Of a DNA stretch of 64,000 nucleotides, positions 41,846 through 54,177 are shown piece by piece. The position numbers were made by a program, and so were the translations under genes. Position 1 is the stretch's first letter. Every line of letters starts with the position of its first letter. Below the pieces are notes generated by a model, which saw only the letters and a program-made list of their open reading frames with translations, was not told where the DNA came from and searched no databases. Source of the stretch: Adineta vaga (taxonomy: Eukaryota; Rotifera); contig CP075495.1 of assembly GCA_021613535.1 (NCBI GenBank), positions 14,508,001 through 14,572,000 on the forward strand, read 5' to 3'.

Positions 41846-43031
41846 ATGCAGTGAAAGAAAAGAATGGGAGAAAGAAAAAGAAGAAGAAAAAAGCGCTCTG
41901 TGTTTGCATATTTGATTACAATAAAAGAAGAAGAGAACGGGAAAAAAGCGGGCGCAAGAAGAACGAATAATCTTTGTATTTTCTCTTTATTCAGCCTCTG
42001 GCTAGGAAGAAGAGAAAAAAGCAGATGAACAAATTAAGCACGTAGCAGCTGTTACTTCTCATTCGTTGTTTCTTGTACATCAACTTTCTCTCTCTAAGAA
42101 ACAAAGAAAATATTCATTCGTTAAAAAGTCTCTCTTGACAGACGAAGTAATATGAGATGTACAGAAGACAAATCGCTTTGTAGTATTAATTGATTTGATA
42201 ATGAAGATGAAGTTAATTAAACAATGGCGGGTTAAATTAGTCCAATCAATGAAATTTTCTCGTGAATATGAAATGACCTTTGATGATAGATTTTCTAACT
42301 TACAATATAGAATCTGTTCGTCATTATTCTACGATTAGAATGAAAAAAACTGAACGAACTATTTTTTTTCTATCAATACTCTCAAATGACCACTTTTATT
42401 TTCGTCTAATCTTCTTCTTCTCCTTCTTCTCTTATATGTGCTATTCGACTGTCAAGTGCCATCAAAAGCGAATAGGACGAGTGAATAGTAATCATTTTAG
42501 TTCGTTGGGTGTGAATTTATCTCAGCACCTCCTTCTGCACTCTTAATTCATCATGTCAATTCTGATTATAACCAATAGAGAATGAATTAAAACAAGATGA
42601 TATTCTCATTATCATTCTTTTTTTTTCGTGATCAAAAGATGCGGTCGATTAATTGAGCTTAAATAACAAAAAAAAGCTTTCCATACCTTTTCCTGACCGA
42701 TAATCTTTTGGTCAGCTGACGGCTATTTTCTTGTTATTTTCATGCTGAGAATAGACATTCTCATCAATTAGAGATTATTAAATTCGTGAGAGATTCCTTT
42801 TTAAGCACGTTTCGAGGATTAATACTGACAAAATTCTAATTGGATTCTTTTCTTTCTCATATTTATGCCTCAAGGGAAATGTTCAATCGATTGATATGAT
42901 TGTCTCTTTACATTTCTCGTCATTCGATTGGATGATTGCATCCAATGAACCAATCATTGATGATGATGATCACTTCTAGTGAAGTAAACAGAATGATAAG
43001 CTTTCTTCATCATTTCCTTCTGATATATTGA
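41846..43031. other. Non-coding region between paralogue B and trehalase
   Basis: No supported gene. The left part is purine-rich (41860-41960) and belongs to the upstream region of B. The right end (about 42900-43031) is the trehalase 3' flank. Confidence 0.5.
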
Positions 43032-44555
43032 TTACAAAATGAAAAAAATAAGACATAAAATAAAAATCATTTGAAAAATGTTCATTCGATATTTGATTGA
43101 ATTCGATATCATTTGTTGATCATGTAACATTTCTAAATAGACTCCATTCGTCCATCCGAAACCATCTTGAGTTTCATATTCACCACCACCAGCTGGTTTA
43201 TTTATATTGACAACATCGTATTTTTCCATCATTTTACCTGTATCACGAAAAACACGTTCATTCAAATTCATCCAACGATTTCGAATTGTTCTTGCTACTG
43301 TTTCATAACCGGGAACTTTCAATAGAGCTCGATAAGTAACAAATTGTAACGGTGCCCAACCATTTGGACTATCCCATTGTTGAGTACTTTGATTTGATAC
43401 TGTTGTTACCACACCACCATCACGTAAAAACATACTTTCAACTTTCTGAGCAACATATTCTCCTTGTTCTTTCGTTGAAATATCAAGCCACAATGGAAAT
43501 AATGCAGCTAATGTTAATCGATTTGTTGATTTCTTTAGAACATGATTGTAATCAGTAAAGAATTGTAAATCCGATGACCACATATATTTTTGTATAGCTT
43601 GTCGACGACGATCAGCTTCTGCTTGTTTACCTAGTGTTAATTCTAAATGATATAATAAACAATTTAAATCAACAGGAAGAATATTTGCAGTTCGTATTGT
43701 TGAAAGATCTTTTTCATCATCCATCCAACGTGAACTAAAATCCCAACCAGATTCTGCAGCTGCTCGTATATGTGCATAAATATCTGTATCATTAGACTTA
43801 TGTGCTGTTTCACGATCTTCAACATATGCTTCAGGACGTGGACCATCATTTAGATCATCATAGTAACGATTTAAAATTGAACCATCATCAAGTGTGATAT
43901 TTCTTTTTTTCATCCAAAATTGATATTCAGCTTCTAATTCTTTCTTATATTTATTTGTTTGATTTGCTAATTCTGTCATTAAGGAGAAGAATGGTGGTTG
44001 TGATCGTCCTTCATAATAATTACGATTTCCATTTGGAATTAGGCCAATCTTATTGAGTAGAAAAGCAAAATTATCTAACATATTATTGATTAAATCCATT
44101 TGATTCGAACGAACTAAACCTAACATTGTGAAATATGTATCCCAATAATAGAATTCTCGAAAACGTCCACCAGGTACAATAAATGGATGTGGAACATCAA
44201 TAAATGATGAAAATTTTTCTTCTTTAGTTGTTCGTGTTAATAATGGCCATAAACGATGGCAATGTTCTTCTATTGTCCATTTTTCGTGAACAACTGTTGT
44301 AGTATTTGGTAATATGAAATGTTCATAGACAAAGGATGTTAAATTAAATGCTGGTTTTGAATATTCTTGACGATATAGATCGAGAATTGCATTGGGATTG
44401 AGTTGTCGAGGAATAACATCACAAAATGTTTTTGAATCGGAAAATATACGTTGAATTTGTACTGCTTGAAATAATTCGTCATATAATTGTTCGGGTGATT
44501 GACATTTGATTAAGGAAATGATGAAAAAAAGAACGATGTAATGAAGTGTCTGCAT
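43032..44555 (-). CDS. Trehalase (glycoside hydrolase family 37), 507 residues, intronless
   Basis: It hydrolyses trehalose to two glucose molecules. Both family signatures are present: PGGRFREFYYWDTYF at about residue 130 and QWDSPNGWAPLQ at about residue 390. The glycine-rich GGGEYETQDGFGWTNG segment lies near the C-terminus. An N-terminal signal peptide (MQTLHYIVLFFIISLIKC) and a C-terminal hydrophobic tail (MIFILCLIFFIL) suggest a secreted, GPI-anchored enzyme, as in many animal trehalases. The gene has no intron although its neighbours are intron-rich. The start is the first ATG before the signal peptide. A TATAAAA box lies about 70 bp upstream. Confidence 0.95.
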   Translation of the reverse strand: MQTLHYIVLFFIISLIKCQSPEQLYDELFQAVQIQRIFSDSKTFCDVIPRQLNPNAILDLYRQEYSKPAFNLTSFVYEHFILPNTTTVVHEKWTIEEHCHRLWPLLTRTTKEEKFSSFIDVPHPFIVPGGRFREFYYWDTYFTMLGLVRSNQMDLINNMLDNFAFLLNKIGLIPNGNRNYYEGRSQPPFFSLMTELANQTNKYKKELEAEYQFWMKKRNITLDDGSILNRYYDDLNDGPRPEAYVEDRETAHKSNDTDIYAHIRAAAESGWDFSSRWMDDEKDLSTIRTANILPVDLNCLLYHLELTLGKQAEADRRRQAIQKYMWSSDLQFFTDYNHVLKKSTNRLTLAALFPLWLDISTKEQGEYVAQKVESMFLRDGGVVTTVSNQSTQQWDSPNGWAPLQFVTYRALLKVPGYETVARTIRNRWMNLNERVFRDTGKMMEKYDVVNINKPAGGGEYETQDGFGWTNGVYLEMLHDQQMISNSIKYRMNIFQMIFILCLIFFIL

Positions 44556-45243
44556 GTTGTTTTGTTTTGTTTTGCAATTGAAGATTGTAGGTAGATGAGA
44601 TACAAAGATTTATATGATATTGTTTTATAAAGATCAAGCACGTTTTTCTTTGCACAAGAATCATGTTTTTTTTGTCTCTTATCAGAGGTAAATAGACAAT
44701 TCTTTTCAGTACAAAGCGTTATACCAAAAACACCTCTAGATTATTGATCGAAAGAAAAGAAGAGTCTTTTGTAATTCAACGACGTAATTTCAAAAAGATA
44801 GTCTAGAGACATAAAATACGAATGATAACGATCTTTACAATTTTGTTCAAATAAAGAATTTTCTACAGAGGTGTCATTTTAACTTCACCTTTACTTTAAA
44901 AAAGTAGTTAAAGTTTAATGTCATTTTAATTTGCTTGAAATCTTGACGTTAAAAAGTGTGAGTATGCATTATTAAATCAGATCTCATATCTACATCATCA
45001 GATATCAAAAATTATCTTATATTTAATCAGAATTCAGAATAATAATCAATTTAATTTTTAGAGACTTTTGTCTTAGACGAATCAGTCGTTTAGTTTAAAT
45101 CATTTGATATCGTACACCAAGCAAGTGACGACATCTTTGAATAATACCAAAACGAGGAGATATATGATCATCACCAGGAAGGATTAGAAAAAGCTATTCG
45201 TTCTTTTCTTATACTACTAAACTGAAAATCGAAATTTGAAATC
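44556..45243. other. Divergent intergenic region (trehalase and RG-motif gene)
   Basis: No supported gene. A TATA-type sequence for trehalase is at 44623-44629 (- strand). The remainder is AT-rich and carries both promoters. Confidence 0.45.
44623..44629 (-). promoter_or_regulatory. Possible TATA box of the trehalase gene
   Basis: TATAAAA on the - strand lies 68-74 bp upstream of the trehalase ATG. In AT-rich DNA such matches are frequent, so support is positional only. Confidence 0.3.
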
Positions 45244-45898
45244 ATGGGTGAAATCTTAATTCTAACATCAATTAATGGTTGTTTATTAACAAATAAATTA
45301 ATTGATTCATGGTTTGATGCAAATGAAATGTATATAATCCAAAAAATCTTTTCAAATGATCGACATTCAGTTGAAATAACATTTATTGATGAAGAGCGTA
45401 TGTTTAAATTGAATAAAGAAAAGATTGAACTAATAATTTTATAATATTTCTTGTTCAGGAGCTGATATGATGTCTGATTTATTAACAACATGTTATAGTG
45501 ATTCAATTGCCATTACTCGTCCTCAAACAATGTCAGCATCATTAAATAATTCCTCCGATGAAGAACGTATTCCATCACCTGTTCATCTCTCTTCTTCAGT
45601 TTCAATTTCATCGAAAGTTTCTTCATTTTCACAACGTCTTGTTGCATTGGATAAGCAACGAAATGATAATAAAATGCAATCTGTACTTGGTCGTGGACGT
45701 GGAATCGATGTTAATCCATCACAAAATGATGAATTAATACGTAAAAATATACCTGATGATTTCGATAATAATTCCAGTGAGTTAAACTTTCATAATACAT
45801 ACTAAAAAATGAATCTTTTCAATCTTATATCTTTTTCTTTTCTCATAGCAATTTCATCAACATTTGGACGTGGACGAGGTTCTCTAAATATCAAATAG
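45244..45898 (+). CDS. Small orphan gene with GRGRG motifs, 173 residues, 3 exons
   Basis: Exons are 45244-45397, 45459-45776 and 45849-45898; the spliced frame is exact. The first about 55 residues (MGEILILTSINGCLLTNKLI...SVEITFIDEER) alternate hydrophobic and polar residues in a beta-rich, possibly Tudor-like pattern. The middle is Ser-rich with SSSVSISSKVSSFSQRLVAL. Two arginine-glycine motifs occur, VLGRGRGID and a C-terminal FGRGRGSLNIK. GRG motifs are typical targets of arginine methyltransferases and ligands of Tudor domains, so a role in ribonucleoprotein or small-RNA biology is conceivable. No family is recognised. Confidence 0.6.
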
Positions 45899-46263
45899 AT
45901 TTCTTTCTTGTTTATATATATATATATAAAATATCTCATAATTATTTGATTGTCCTACATAGAATTGATTCTTTTTTTCTTCAAGATTATCCATCATTTT
46001 GTATTATTATTTAATGATAATCCTGAAATATACAAAATGAATATCTCAACTTAACTGATTCGAAATTGTACATAAAAAATTTATCATATCAGATCATTCT
46101 CTGATGAAACGGACGACGATTAAAATAGATTTTCATTTATTTCGTATAATTTATTTTAATATTATGCGAGAATCAAAAGAAAACATATTATTATTTGTCT
46201 CGTATAGAACAAGTAAAAAACAGAACGAAGAACGAGTAGTGTAGGAGGAAAAAAAAGAATGGA

Positions 46264-46353
46264 TGCCCCCGGTGAGGCTCGAACTCACGACATCCGCATT
46301 GCTCCGATACTGTGTATAAGTACGGCGCTCTGGTCCAACTGAGCTACGGGGGC
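46264..46353 (-). tRNA. tRNA-Ile(UAU) with a 15-nt intron
   Basis: Read on the - strand: acceptor GCCCCCG pairs with CGGGGGC, the D stem is GCTC/GAGC, the T arm GTGAG-TTCGAGC-CTCAC, and the discriminator base is A. The anticodon stem CCGTA pairs with TGCGG. After removing a 15-nt intron at the canonical position 37/38, the loop is CTTATAA with anticodon UAU. The mature length is 75 nt. Animal tRNA-Ile(UAU) genes characteristically carry an intron here, which supports the call. Internal A and B boxes (TAGCTCAGTTGG; GTTCGAGCC) are intact. Confidence 0.95.
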
Positions 46354-47059
46354 TTATTGAAAAGAAGCAAGAAATTGATAGTCATTCAGTTCATAAATTT
46401 CGAGCAATGCATAAAATGTTTCTTCAGTACGGAATCTATTCGAACTGATTGATTGGTTTTCATATGAATTTATTATTTCGTGAGAATTTTTTTAAATTTA
46501 TTTCATCATGAAGACATGAGCATATTTACCAAAGATACTTTATTTAATCTAATGAATATCAATCATTTATTTTCAAATACAATGTTTAACATATTCTCAT
46601 TAATAAAGAAACGTCGTATTTAGTTCCCAAAAGTACAGTGTCATATGCTAATCAAAAACAAAACGAGCAATTGTATATAATCATGAATCATCCTTTTTTT
46701 TTGAATAGATACTCTGAATAATATCTAATTGAAGGTTAATAGAAACATTTCTACAATTCTTCAAAAAGAGATCATCTTTCATTTCTTACATTTCACAAAT
46801 TACAAAGAACAAAATTTCTCTCAAATATCTCGGTCAATTGTATTTTTTAAAGGCGTTCGATTTTTGTTGTTTTTTTGCTTTCATTTCAAAATTTTACTTG
46901 ATTAGATTTATACATCAATAATGTTTTATTATTTGCGAACCAATCGCATTGATTATTTTAAAAGAATAAGAAAAAACAAGAGATGTTGCATATGCACATA
47001 TAAATACAAACAAAAAGAAGCATAGGAGAATGCAAAGCAGAAAGAAAGTTTTTTTTTTC
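46354..47059. other. Non-coding spacer between tRNA and phosphodiesterase 3' end
   Basis: AT-rich. It represents the upstream flank of the tRNA and the likely 3' UTR of the phosphodiesterase gene. No supported gene. Confidence 0.5.
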
Positions 47060-50000
47060 TTAAATAAGATTACAAACAGATGAACGACCTGGTGTTTCAG
47101 GTTGTTCGACATGATGATGATGATGATGATGATGAGAGAAAGAACTTTGATTTCCATTTTGTGCATTCGATTTGGAAATACGACGAGTATTATTCATAGC
47201 TGCTGATACTGGTAGTGGAGGAGGAGATGAAGAAGAGTTTATAGGAGGAAGATTCGTTGGTGATGATGGAATAATTATAGGAGGATTTGAACTGATTGTT
47301 GAACGTTTTCGATTATGAATTTGTGCACGTAATTGATCTACATCATGTCTTAATTCAGTTATTTGTCCACGTATTGTATCAATTGCACCTTTATTTGCAT
47401 GAATAGTTGCGATAAGAATTGGATCAATAGATGAATTTGTTGCTATTGTTGTTTGTTGTTCACGATTGATCGTTGTCGGTTCTTTTATCGAGACATTTTC
47501 ATTGTTATTTTTCGTTACTTTAATTAACGTTGCCATATCTGATTGAGATGAAGTTAGATTCTTTTGTGATACTACTATTTTAGATGTGTCAACGCTTTTT
47601 TGTAATGTTTCCTAGAATAAAATAATTCTTGTTGTTTATCGAGCAATTCGAATTAAGTGAATCGTCTCTTTTCTTTAACTTCTCTATATTCAAACAAAAA
47701 TAGCAACAACGAGAAAAAAAGTACAAAAAGCATTTGATTCATTTTATTGAATTTGTTGTCTTTCTAAATTGTCAATGAATGTATAATAAAACAAAAAGAA
47801 AAGCAAGACAATGTACATTGAACAACATCGCTGGATTTAACACATTTATTATTCTATACGCGGTACCTGAGATGTATTTTCTGACCATAATGATTCTAAA
47901 GAGAAGAATTTTACTTCGAAAAAAAACACAATAACGATGAAAAATAATTACTTACTTAATTTGTCATGTTCTTCTTGTAATTTTTCCCAATTATCACGAT
48001 TTCGTTTACAACCTTCATAAAGTGGATTTAACTCTGGATCAACTTCCGAAAGCATCTAGGTAAATGTAAATCATATTAAATCCGATGAAAAATGAATGAA
48101 TATATAATTACTTTATAAAGTGGAAGGCAGATTGAATCAATAAAACCAACTAAAAAAAGAAAAAGAAGATTAGATAATTCAATAAGAAAAAAAAGAAAAG
48201 TTCAATTCTGACCTTGCATTTTAGGTAATTCATCTTTCTTTGCTCGATCCATCATAGGCTAGAATAATCAATGAAAGATGATTGCAAATCTAAAGAAAAA
48301 ACAAGAAATCTGTCTACATACAATTGGTTCAACATGTAATTGATTTCGTTCGATATCTCCTTGCTGAAAGAATTCACTTGCAACTAATTTTGCAACAACT
48401 TGTTGAATTTCCCATGGTTTACAAATAGCTGCAACATCACATGCTGTCATCATCATTCCTCTAAATAAAATACGAATTCAAATAGATCGACTTTATCGAC
48501 TATATTCATACCGAAGTAATTCTTTTTTTCCTGGCTCATTCCATTGTTTTTCATTGACTTCGACTAATTTTTGAAATTCACCACGTTTTCTTAAAAGAAA
48601 ATGAAGTTTTGTTCGACAACAGTTTGCTTTTGTTTTCAATTTCATCTTACCGAAAATAAAGTGCTAAATCTGTTGATAAAATCGCTGATTCAATGTAATG
48701 AACTGTTAATTTATAATCATCAGGTGATAAAGTTTGAAGAATATTATTTCCTTCAGTTTGTAAAATCATAATACATTGATCAAAATGATGATGTTCAAGT
48801 GTTGATGTTGTATATAATTTTGCAAGTGGTGCATCAACTTTCGCTTGAAAAGCATTATTTGTTCCACGATGATCAAGATCATGACTTAGACATGCAACCA
48901 ATAAACCAATACATTCTAAATCACTCATACAGATATTCAAACCACCGACCTGACAAAAAAAAGAAGTAATTAATTGAGAAATGAAATTCCTATCCATCTA
49001 TCATTATTCAAACTTACTGTAAGCATAGAAAACATCGTTTGAGCAACATTGAATGCATGCCTCCAATTATGATAAATCACCGGTCGATAATTTTTCTTCA
49101 CACTTAATATCCATCGACACATAACATCTTGAGGAATTCGTAATTTTTTCAATAAATCTAATTCCATAAACATTCTTACACTAGCCATAACAGTTTCATC
49201 ATCAGTTAAAACCATATCATTAAATTCCCAAGCATATAATCGTAATTGATTCGCTTCAGGTACAGATATTTGAGATATTCGTTGAACATCTTCATCAGAT
49301 GCAATAACATGATAGGATAAAACTTCAAAAGCAACATTTTGTTTAGCAGTTAAACGTACAACATTTTCATATTGACGAGTATTATGAATACCCAAACCAC
49401 AAAAAACTGAAAATGCCTAAATCAATTCTCAGATTTCTTTATTGATATTCTTCAAAAGTATACAAAATCTTACTTCAATAATTGCGACATCATCTTCTGT
49501 AAAAATTCTTCCATTTAATTTATTCATTACTTGACAAACACCAATAACATGACCATCACCATCCATAATCGGTACACAAAGTATATTGCGTAATTCAAAT
49601 GCATCATCACCCTTCGATATTAACTATAAACAAATAAACAAACATTTTCTTGATTTTTCGAAAAGAAAAAGATATTACAAGATGTGCTAATGCTTGATTA
49701 TTAGTTATTTCATTGAGATTCACTGTTTCCATTGTTATTACGACATGATAAGCAATTTTAGCATAACGTGAATTTTCCAAAAAATCATTTCTAAACAAAT
49801 TATAAGAAATAAAGATCAAAAGTAGATTTATTACATACGTTGTCACTTTAAATTCTTCTCCATATATCATATCAAATCCTTTGGAAAAATGAATATCCTG
49901 AAATATAATTAAAGATGCTCTTTTTTCTCCTTTTCTGATTGCTTTTAATTATAGGTTACTTCGACTTTGTTCGATGTCGCCGGTCGATCTAAGATATAAA

Positions 50001-52490
50001 CACAACAACGAGCACATTGCATAAGACCTTGTGATTCAGTCGTTATTTTCTGTACTAATCGTTCGAGATCATCTTGTTCACGAAATAAATTTCGTGCTAA
50101 ATTGAGAAGAAGCTAAAGAAAAAAAAACGAACGAACAAAAAGATATTATTTATATGATTTCATTCATAGTAGAATATTCAATGAAAAGAAGATAATAAAT
50201 CTAACCTTTAATCTCTTTACAAGTGAAAGATTTTCGTGTGACATAGTTGTCGATTGTAAATGTTCGTTATCAGTAGTTTTATGATTGTTCGAAGAACTTT
50301 GAGCGATTACTCGTGAAATATCATCATGTTTACCGAATGACATAAATATGGAACTATTGTCTAGAAAGTTTTACTTAATCAAATTGTGTCATTGTTCCAT
50401 AAAAATTTAATAGATCAGAATCTAATATGATTAATTTTCATGCTGCGCGTGATAAATGTAAAGAAGAAGAAGAAGGAAAAAAATCAAGAATAAGACGCAA
50501 AAAGAAAACGAGAAACAGAAACGTCTGCACTCATTCTAAACATACACAAAAACGAGAGTATTCATTTTGCGTTTTTTTTGTTTCTCTCTCTCGATTTTTT
50601 TTGCTCGTTTCTGTTGTCAAAACGACGTTAAAAGTATTTGTATATGTTTAAATCTCGTCAGGCATGACAAGCGAATAATATGTCTCGAAAAACAAACATA
50701 TGTCCCACTGTCTGATTTCATCGAAGAACATTGAACAAGAATTTTTACCTGATTTTTTTTATATTCTTGAATAGATAATTCAAATAATTGAGCATTTGAT
50801 AGACCGAGACCACAAAATGTCAAATAATTACGGAAGACCTATGAATAGTTAAACGATAAAGAGAAAGACAGAGAGAGAGAGAGGAAAAAACGTTTTTCGT
50901 AATGTAAATAAAATGACTTACATTAATATCTTTAGTTGTAAATTCATGTGTACCAGTTTTTTTGTTAATTAATTGTGCTACACCAATAACGACATTGTCA
51001 CGATTTAAAATTGGCATACAACATATTGAATGTGTTCTATAACCGGTTTTATTATCTACTTCTTTATTAAATCGTGGATCCTGTTAAGAAGAAGAAGAAA
51101 AACGACTAAATTGCTGTGTCAATAAGCGATTACAGAACGAAAACAAATCTGATCACTTAAGAATGTCGCATGGTGTTGTCAATGACGTTTTTGTTATGGA
51201 CACGTACAAATAAATATAAAAATGTTGAAATGTAATAAGAACTGCTGACACTTTTCTCCTCCCTTCAAGACTTCAAATTAAAAATCTTACAAGACGAACA
51301 TGGCAGATGGATATTCTGATGATTTTACTGATCGTGATATGAGAGAGTATAAATTACGCACAGCTTATGGTGGTTTATTGAAAAAATCTCGACGGAAACC
51401 ATCAAAATATAATGATGTTCAAGTTGCTCATTCCGATGGATGTTGTTCATCACAAGATTCCATGAATCATACATCACATAAACATAAACATACACCACGA
51501 CATGAAGCTCATGAAAGATCTCACCACAAACTCGGCCCTAATGAACCTGTTTATGTACAACATGGACGTGTAACAAAAAATTACAATCGACCAAAGAAAT
51601 CCAATGAACAATTTCATTCAACTGGACAAACGACTTCAACTAAGTCAGTACCAGCAACAAAACAAAAAGGTTGTTGTTGTTGTTGTACAATATGTTAGAC
51701 ATAAATTTCGTTTTCTTTTTTTTTTCTTCTTCTACTTCTTCTATTTTATATAATAATCTAATGAAAAATAAAAAAATGAACTTTCAATTTCTTTTTGATT
51801 CATTGAACAATCTAATCATTTCCTTATTTTCCACTAGACATAATCTTATTTCTCATTTGTATCGATAGAAACATAAATCTAAACGAAATAACTTACTTCA
51901 TACGCATCAGGAATATTAATATATTCTTTGGTGGATGCGACATGTCCAGCAATACCCTTTCCAAATGGTATAATGATTTGTTGATCTTCTTTATGAAGTG
52001 ATTGTTCAAGTGTTGATCCAGCTGTAACATCGAATAATTTGGAAATTAAATATCTTGAATCTTTCGGACCACGTGCTAAGAATAAACTTCCTCGATCGGA
52101 ATTGGTTAAGATTGAAACATTGGTTAAGATTTTATGACAAGCAACATCAACATTCAATTCATTTGCAATATCACGTATAAGTTCAAAGAATAATTCATGT
52201 TCATCTAAACTCATATAATCCACTGCTTGTGATGATGTTGGTGGTAATTCTCGACTTAATCGATGGCCTTGAACAATATTATTGAACATTTCATGTGTTA
52301 AAGATGTTCGCGGTTTGGCTAGATAATCTTTTTGTTCTTTGATTCGAATACATTCTTGTAATAAATCATTCGGTGCATTATCTTTAAACCATCGTTTAAG
52401 AAAATTTGGTTTTCGTGCTAAATAACGTGCAACAATTTCTTCAGATAAAGGTTGCTGATGTTGAGATGAATTGTCCGTTGTCTTAAACAT
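47060..52490 (-). CDS. GAF-domain cyclic nucleotide phosphodiesterase (PDE5/6/11 group) with C-terminal CaaX box, about 1,050 residues, 17 exons
   Basis: It hydrolyses cyclic nucleotides, probably cGMP. The N-terminus ([16 protein letters not shown]) matches PDE5/6/11 proteins. GAF-A is in 51897-52490 plus 50922-51080, with NKxD/RDNVVIG features. GAF-B spans 49474-50112. The catalytic domain runs from 49416 to about 47956, with metal-binding [10 protein letters not shown] (49018-49416) and the PDE signature [10 protein letters not shown] (48651-48949). Exons, high to low: 51897-52490, 50922-51080, 50749-50838, 50206-50360, 49960-50112, 49839-49897, 49679-49790, 49474-49623, 49018-49416, 48651-48949, 48512-48589, 48322-48470, 48213-48258, 48112-48149, 47956-48055, 47877-47895, 47060-47611. 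The long C-terminal exon has a coiled stretch, Pro/Ser segments and a run of eight His, and it ends CNLI, a CaaX prenylation box as in PDE6-like enzymes. The 816-bp intron 51081-51896 holds another gene. Confidence 0.92.
51300..51698 (+). CDS. Nested intronless gene: His/Lys-rich protein ending in a cysteine cluster, 132 residues
   Basis: This lies on the opposite strand entirely within the only large intron of the phosphodiesterase gene. It starts [37 protein letters not shown] and continues with an [18 protein letters not shown] His-rich stretch. It ends [10 protein letters not shown], a dense cysteine cluster whose last four residues (CTIC) fit a CaaX box. Multiple adjacent cysteines next to a lysine-rich segment suggest palmitoylation and/or prenylation, hence membrane attachment. 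There is no signal peptide. The family is not recognised. Placement inside an intron that is otherwise unusual in size supports a real, protected gene. Confidence 0.65.
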   Translation: MADGYSDDFTDRDMREYKLRTAYGGLLKKSRRKPSKYNDVQVAHSDGCCSSQDSMNHTSHKHKHTPRHEAHERSHHKLGPNEPVYVQHGRVTKNYNRPKKSNEQFHSTGQTTSTKSVPATKQKGCCCCCTIC

Positions 52491-53401
52491 TTTTCGATGT
52501 AACTAAAAGGCAATAAGAAGAAAAAAGTGTTAGTAAATAAATAGAAGAAGAAAAAGTATGCTTAATCAGCGTAAATAGGAAATAGAATATGGCGGATGAT
52601 AATTTTGCCATCTGAATAAACTTGATAAAGAGTTTTTCAAGTGACAACAAATCGTTAGAAGAAGAAGAAGAGAAGAAAAAAAGAGGCCAAAGCAAAGTAC
52701 AATTGGTGTTTCTTTCACAGTTGGAAAAAAGAAGAAGACTGGGGAAAGAAATTCAAAGATTGCTAAAGACAAGAAAGAGAAAAAAACACGAGAGATGCGA
52801 GGATAAAAAAAAACGAGTGGCATTAGAATTTCCTGCTAAAGATTTTTTGAATATTACATATCATTAGAATGAAGTTTTCTCTTCCTTGGATTTGTCTCTT
52901 CAGGGGACAGTCGACGTCATACCAATGAATCAAATAATTATATAAGAAAAAAAATCTTTCTAGAAAAACATTATTTAATCTTCGATGTTTTCAACTACTG
53001 ATATCTTCAAAGAATAAATATTTGAATCTTGAAAATTTCATTTTCGAAGTATAATTCATCTGTTTTTCTTTTGATAAATATGAACATAGATTTGAGTAAT
53101 CAAATTAGAAATGATGTTGTTTTTCTTTTATATACGATTTCATATTCATTGAACTAAGTCATACTAACCGTAAGAAGATTGTTGAAATATTACAATGACT
53201 TTTTTTGAAAAATCATGAAAAGATTGATATTTCTTACATGATCTGTGACAACAAAAACTAATTGAAAATCATCGTCTTAGTGACAGTGTCGAAGAAAGAG
53301 AAGGAAATCTGTCGTCTTTTATCTCACCCATCAGGATAATTAATATAACCATTCTTTTTTTTATATGATTAATTCAGAAAAAGATTTCTATTTCTCTATT
53401 C

Positions 53402-53425
53402 ATATATATATATATATATATATAT
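53402..53425. repeat. (TA)n microsatellite
   Basis: An uninterrupted AT dinucleotide run of about 12 units. Confidence 0.85.
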
Positions 53426-53711
53426 TCACCTTAGATGTTTTAATATCCATTATAAATTTGAAAAAACTCTTGATGCGTAATAATAGTAGATAATGATTGT
53501 AACGGTGAAAAAGAGCAAAATCCGACGTTTTTTAATTGCAATAATACATCTATTTAGATGAAATGATAATATTCGTGCATCTTGATTAAGCCAAAACATG
53601 GATCAATTAAGAATATATATTCGTCGGAAAACAACAAGATAGAAAGAGAGCAAAAATATTGTCTCTTTTCTCTAAGTTTGCGTGCCTTTGTGTAATCTAT
53701 TTTGCACTTCA

Positions 53712-53737
53712 TTCTTCTTCTTCTTCTTCTTCTTCTT
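53712..53737. repeat. (TTC)n microsatellite
   Basis: About eight or nine consecutive TTC trinucleotides in non-coding DNA. Confidence 0.85.
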
Positions 53738-54177
53738 TTCTTCTTCTTTATGTTGCCACAACAACGGAAATCTGTTGTCGTTTACTTTCATAACATAGTC
53801 CTCTGACTAACGTCGGCACGGTACGACGAAGTCTTCATTCAAGCAATCGTTGATTGAACACCGGCATGCTATTTTCTTCTATTCGAGCTCATCACGCATT
53901 ACTAGAACCATCAATGAATTTTTCTATTGTTTCTTTTCTTTTATTTGTCTTTTACTACTCATGCAATGTAGACAAAAGTCAAGAAAAACAAAAACAACAA
54001 GATAGAACGGAACTGGTGGTACTTCATCAAATGAAATATTAACCTTGTCATACAACGAAATTTTGCTTCATAATGAAAAAAAGAAGAAGGAAAACAGAAC
54101 TTATTGGATATTACTACAAATTAATAAATGACAAAAGAAAATCTATAAAAACTGAAGAAGAAAATATATATATATAT

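Larger units (their letters stand above)
52491..54177. other. 1.7-kb non-coding region
   Basis: No supported gene. It contains the phosphodiesterase promoter region, a TA run at 53402-53425 and a TTC run at 53712-53737. A TTTTAG acceptor-like site lies just upstream of the phosphodiesterase ATG. Confidence 0.5.

Noticed and set aside
42280-42546. 88-residue + strand frame upstream of paralogue B
   Set aside because: Phe/Ser-rich read-through of AT-rich spacer, no homology or splice signals.
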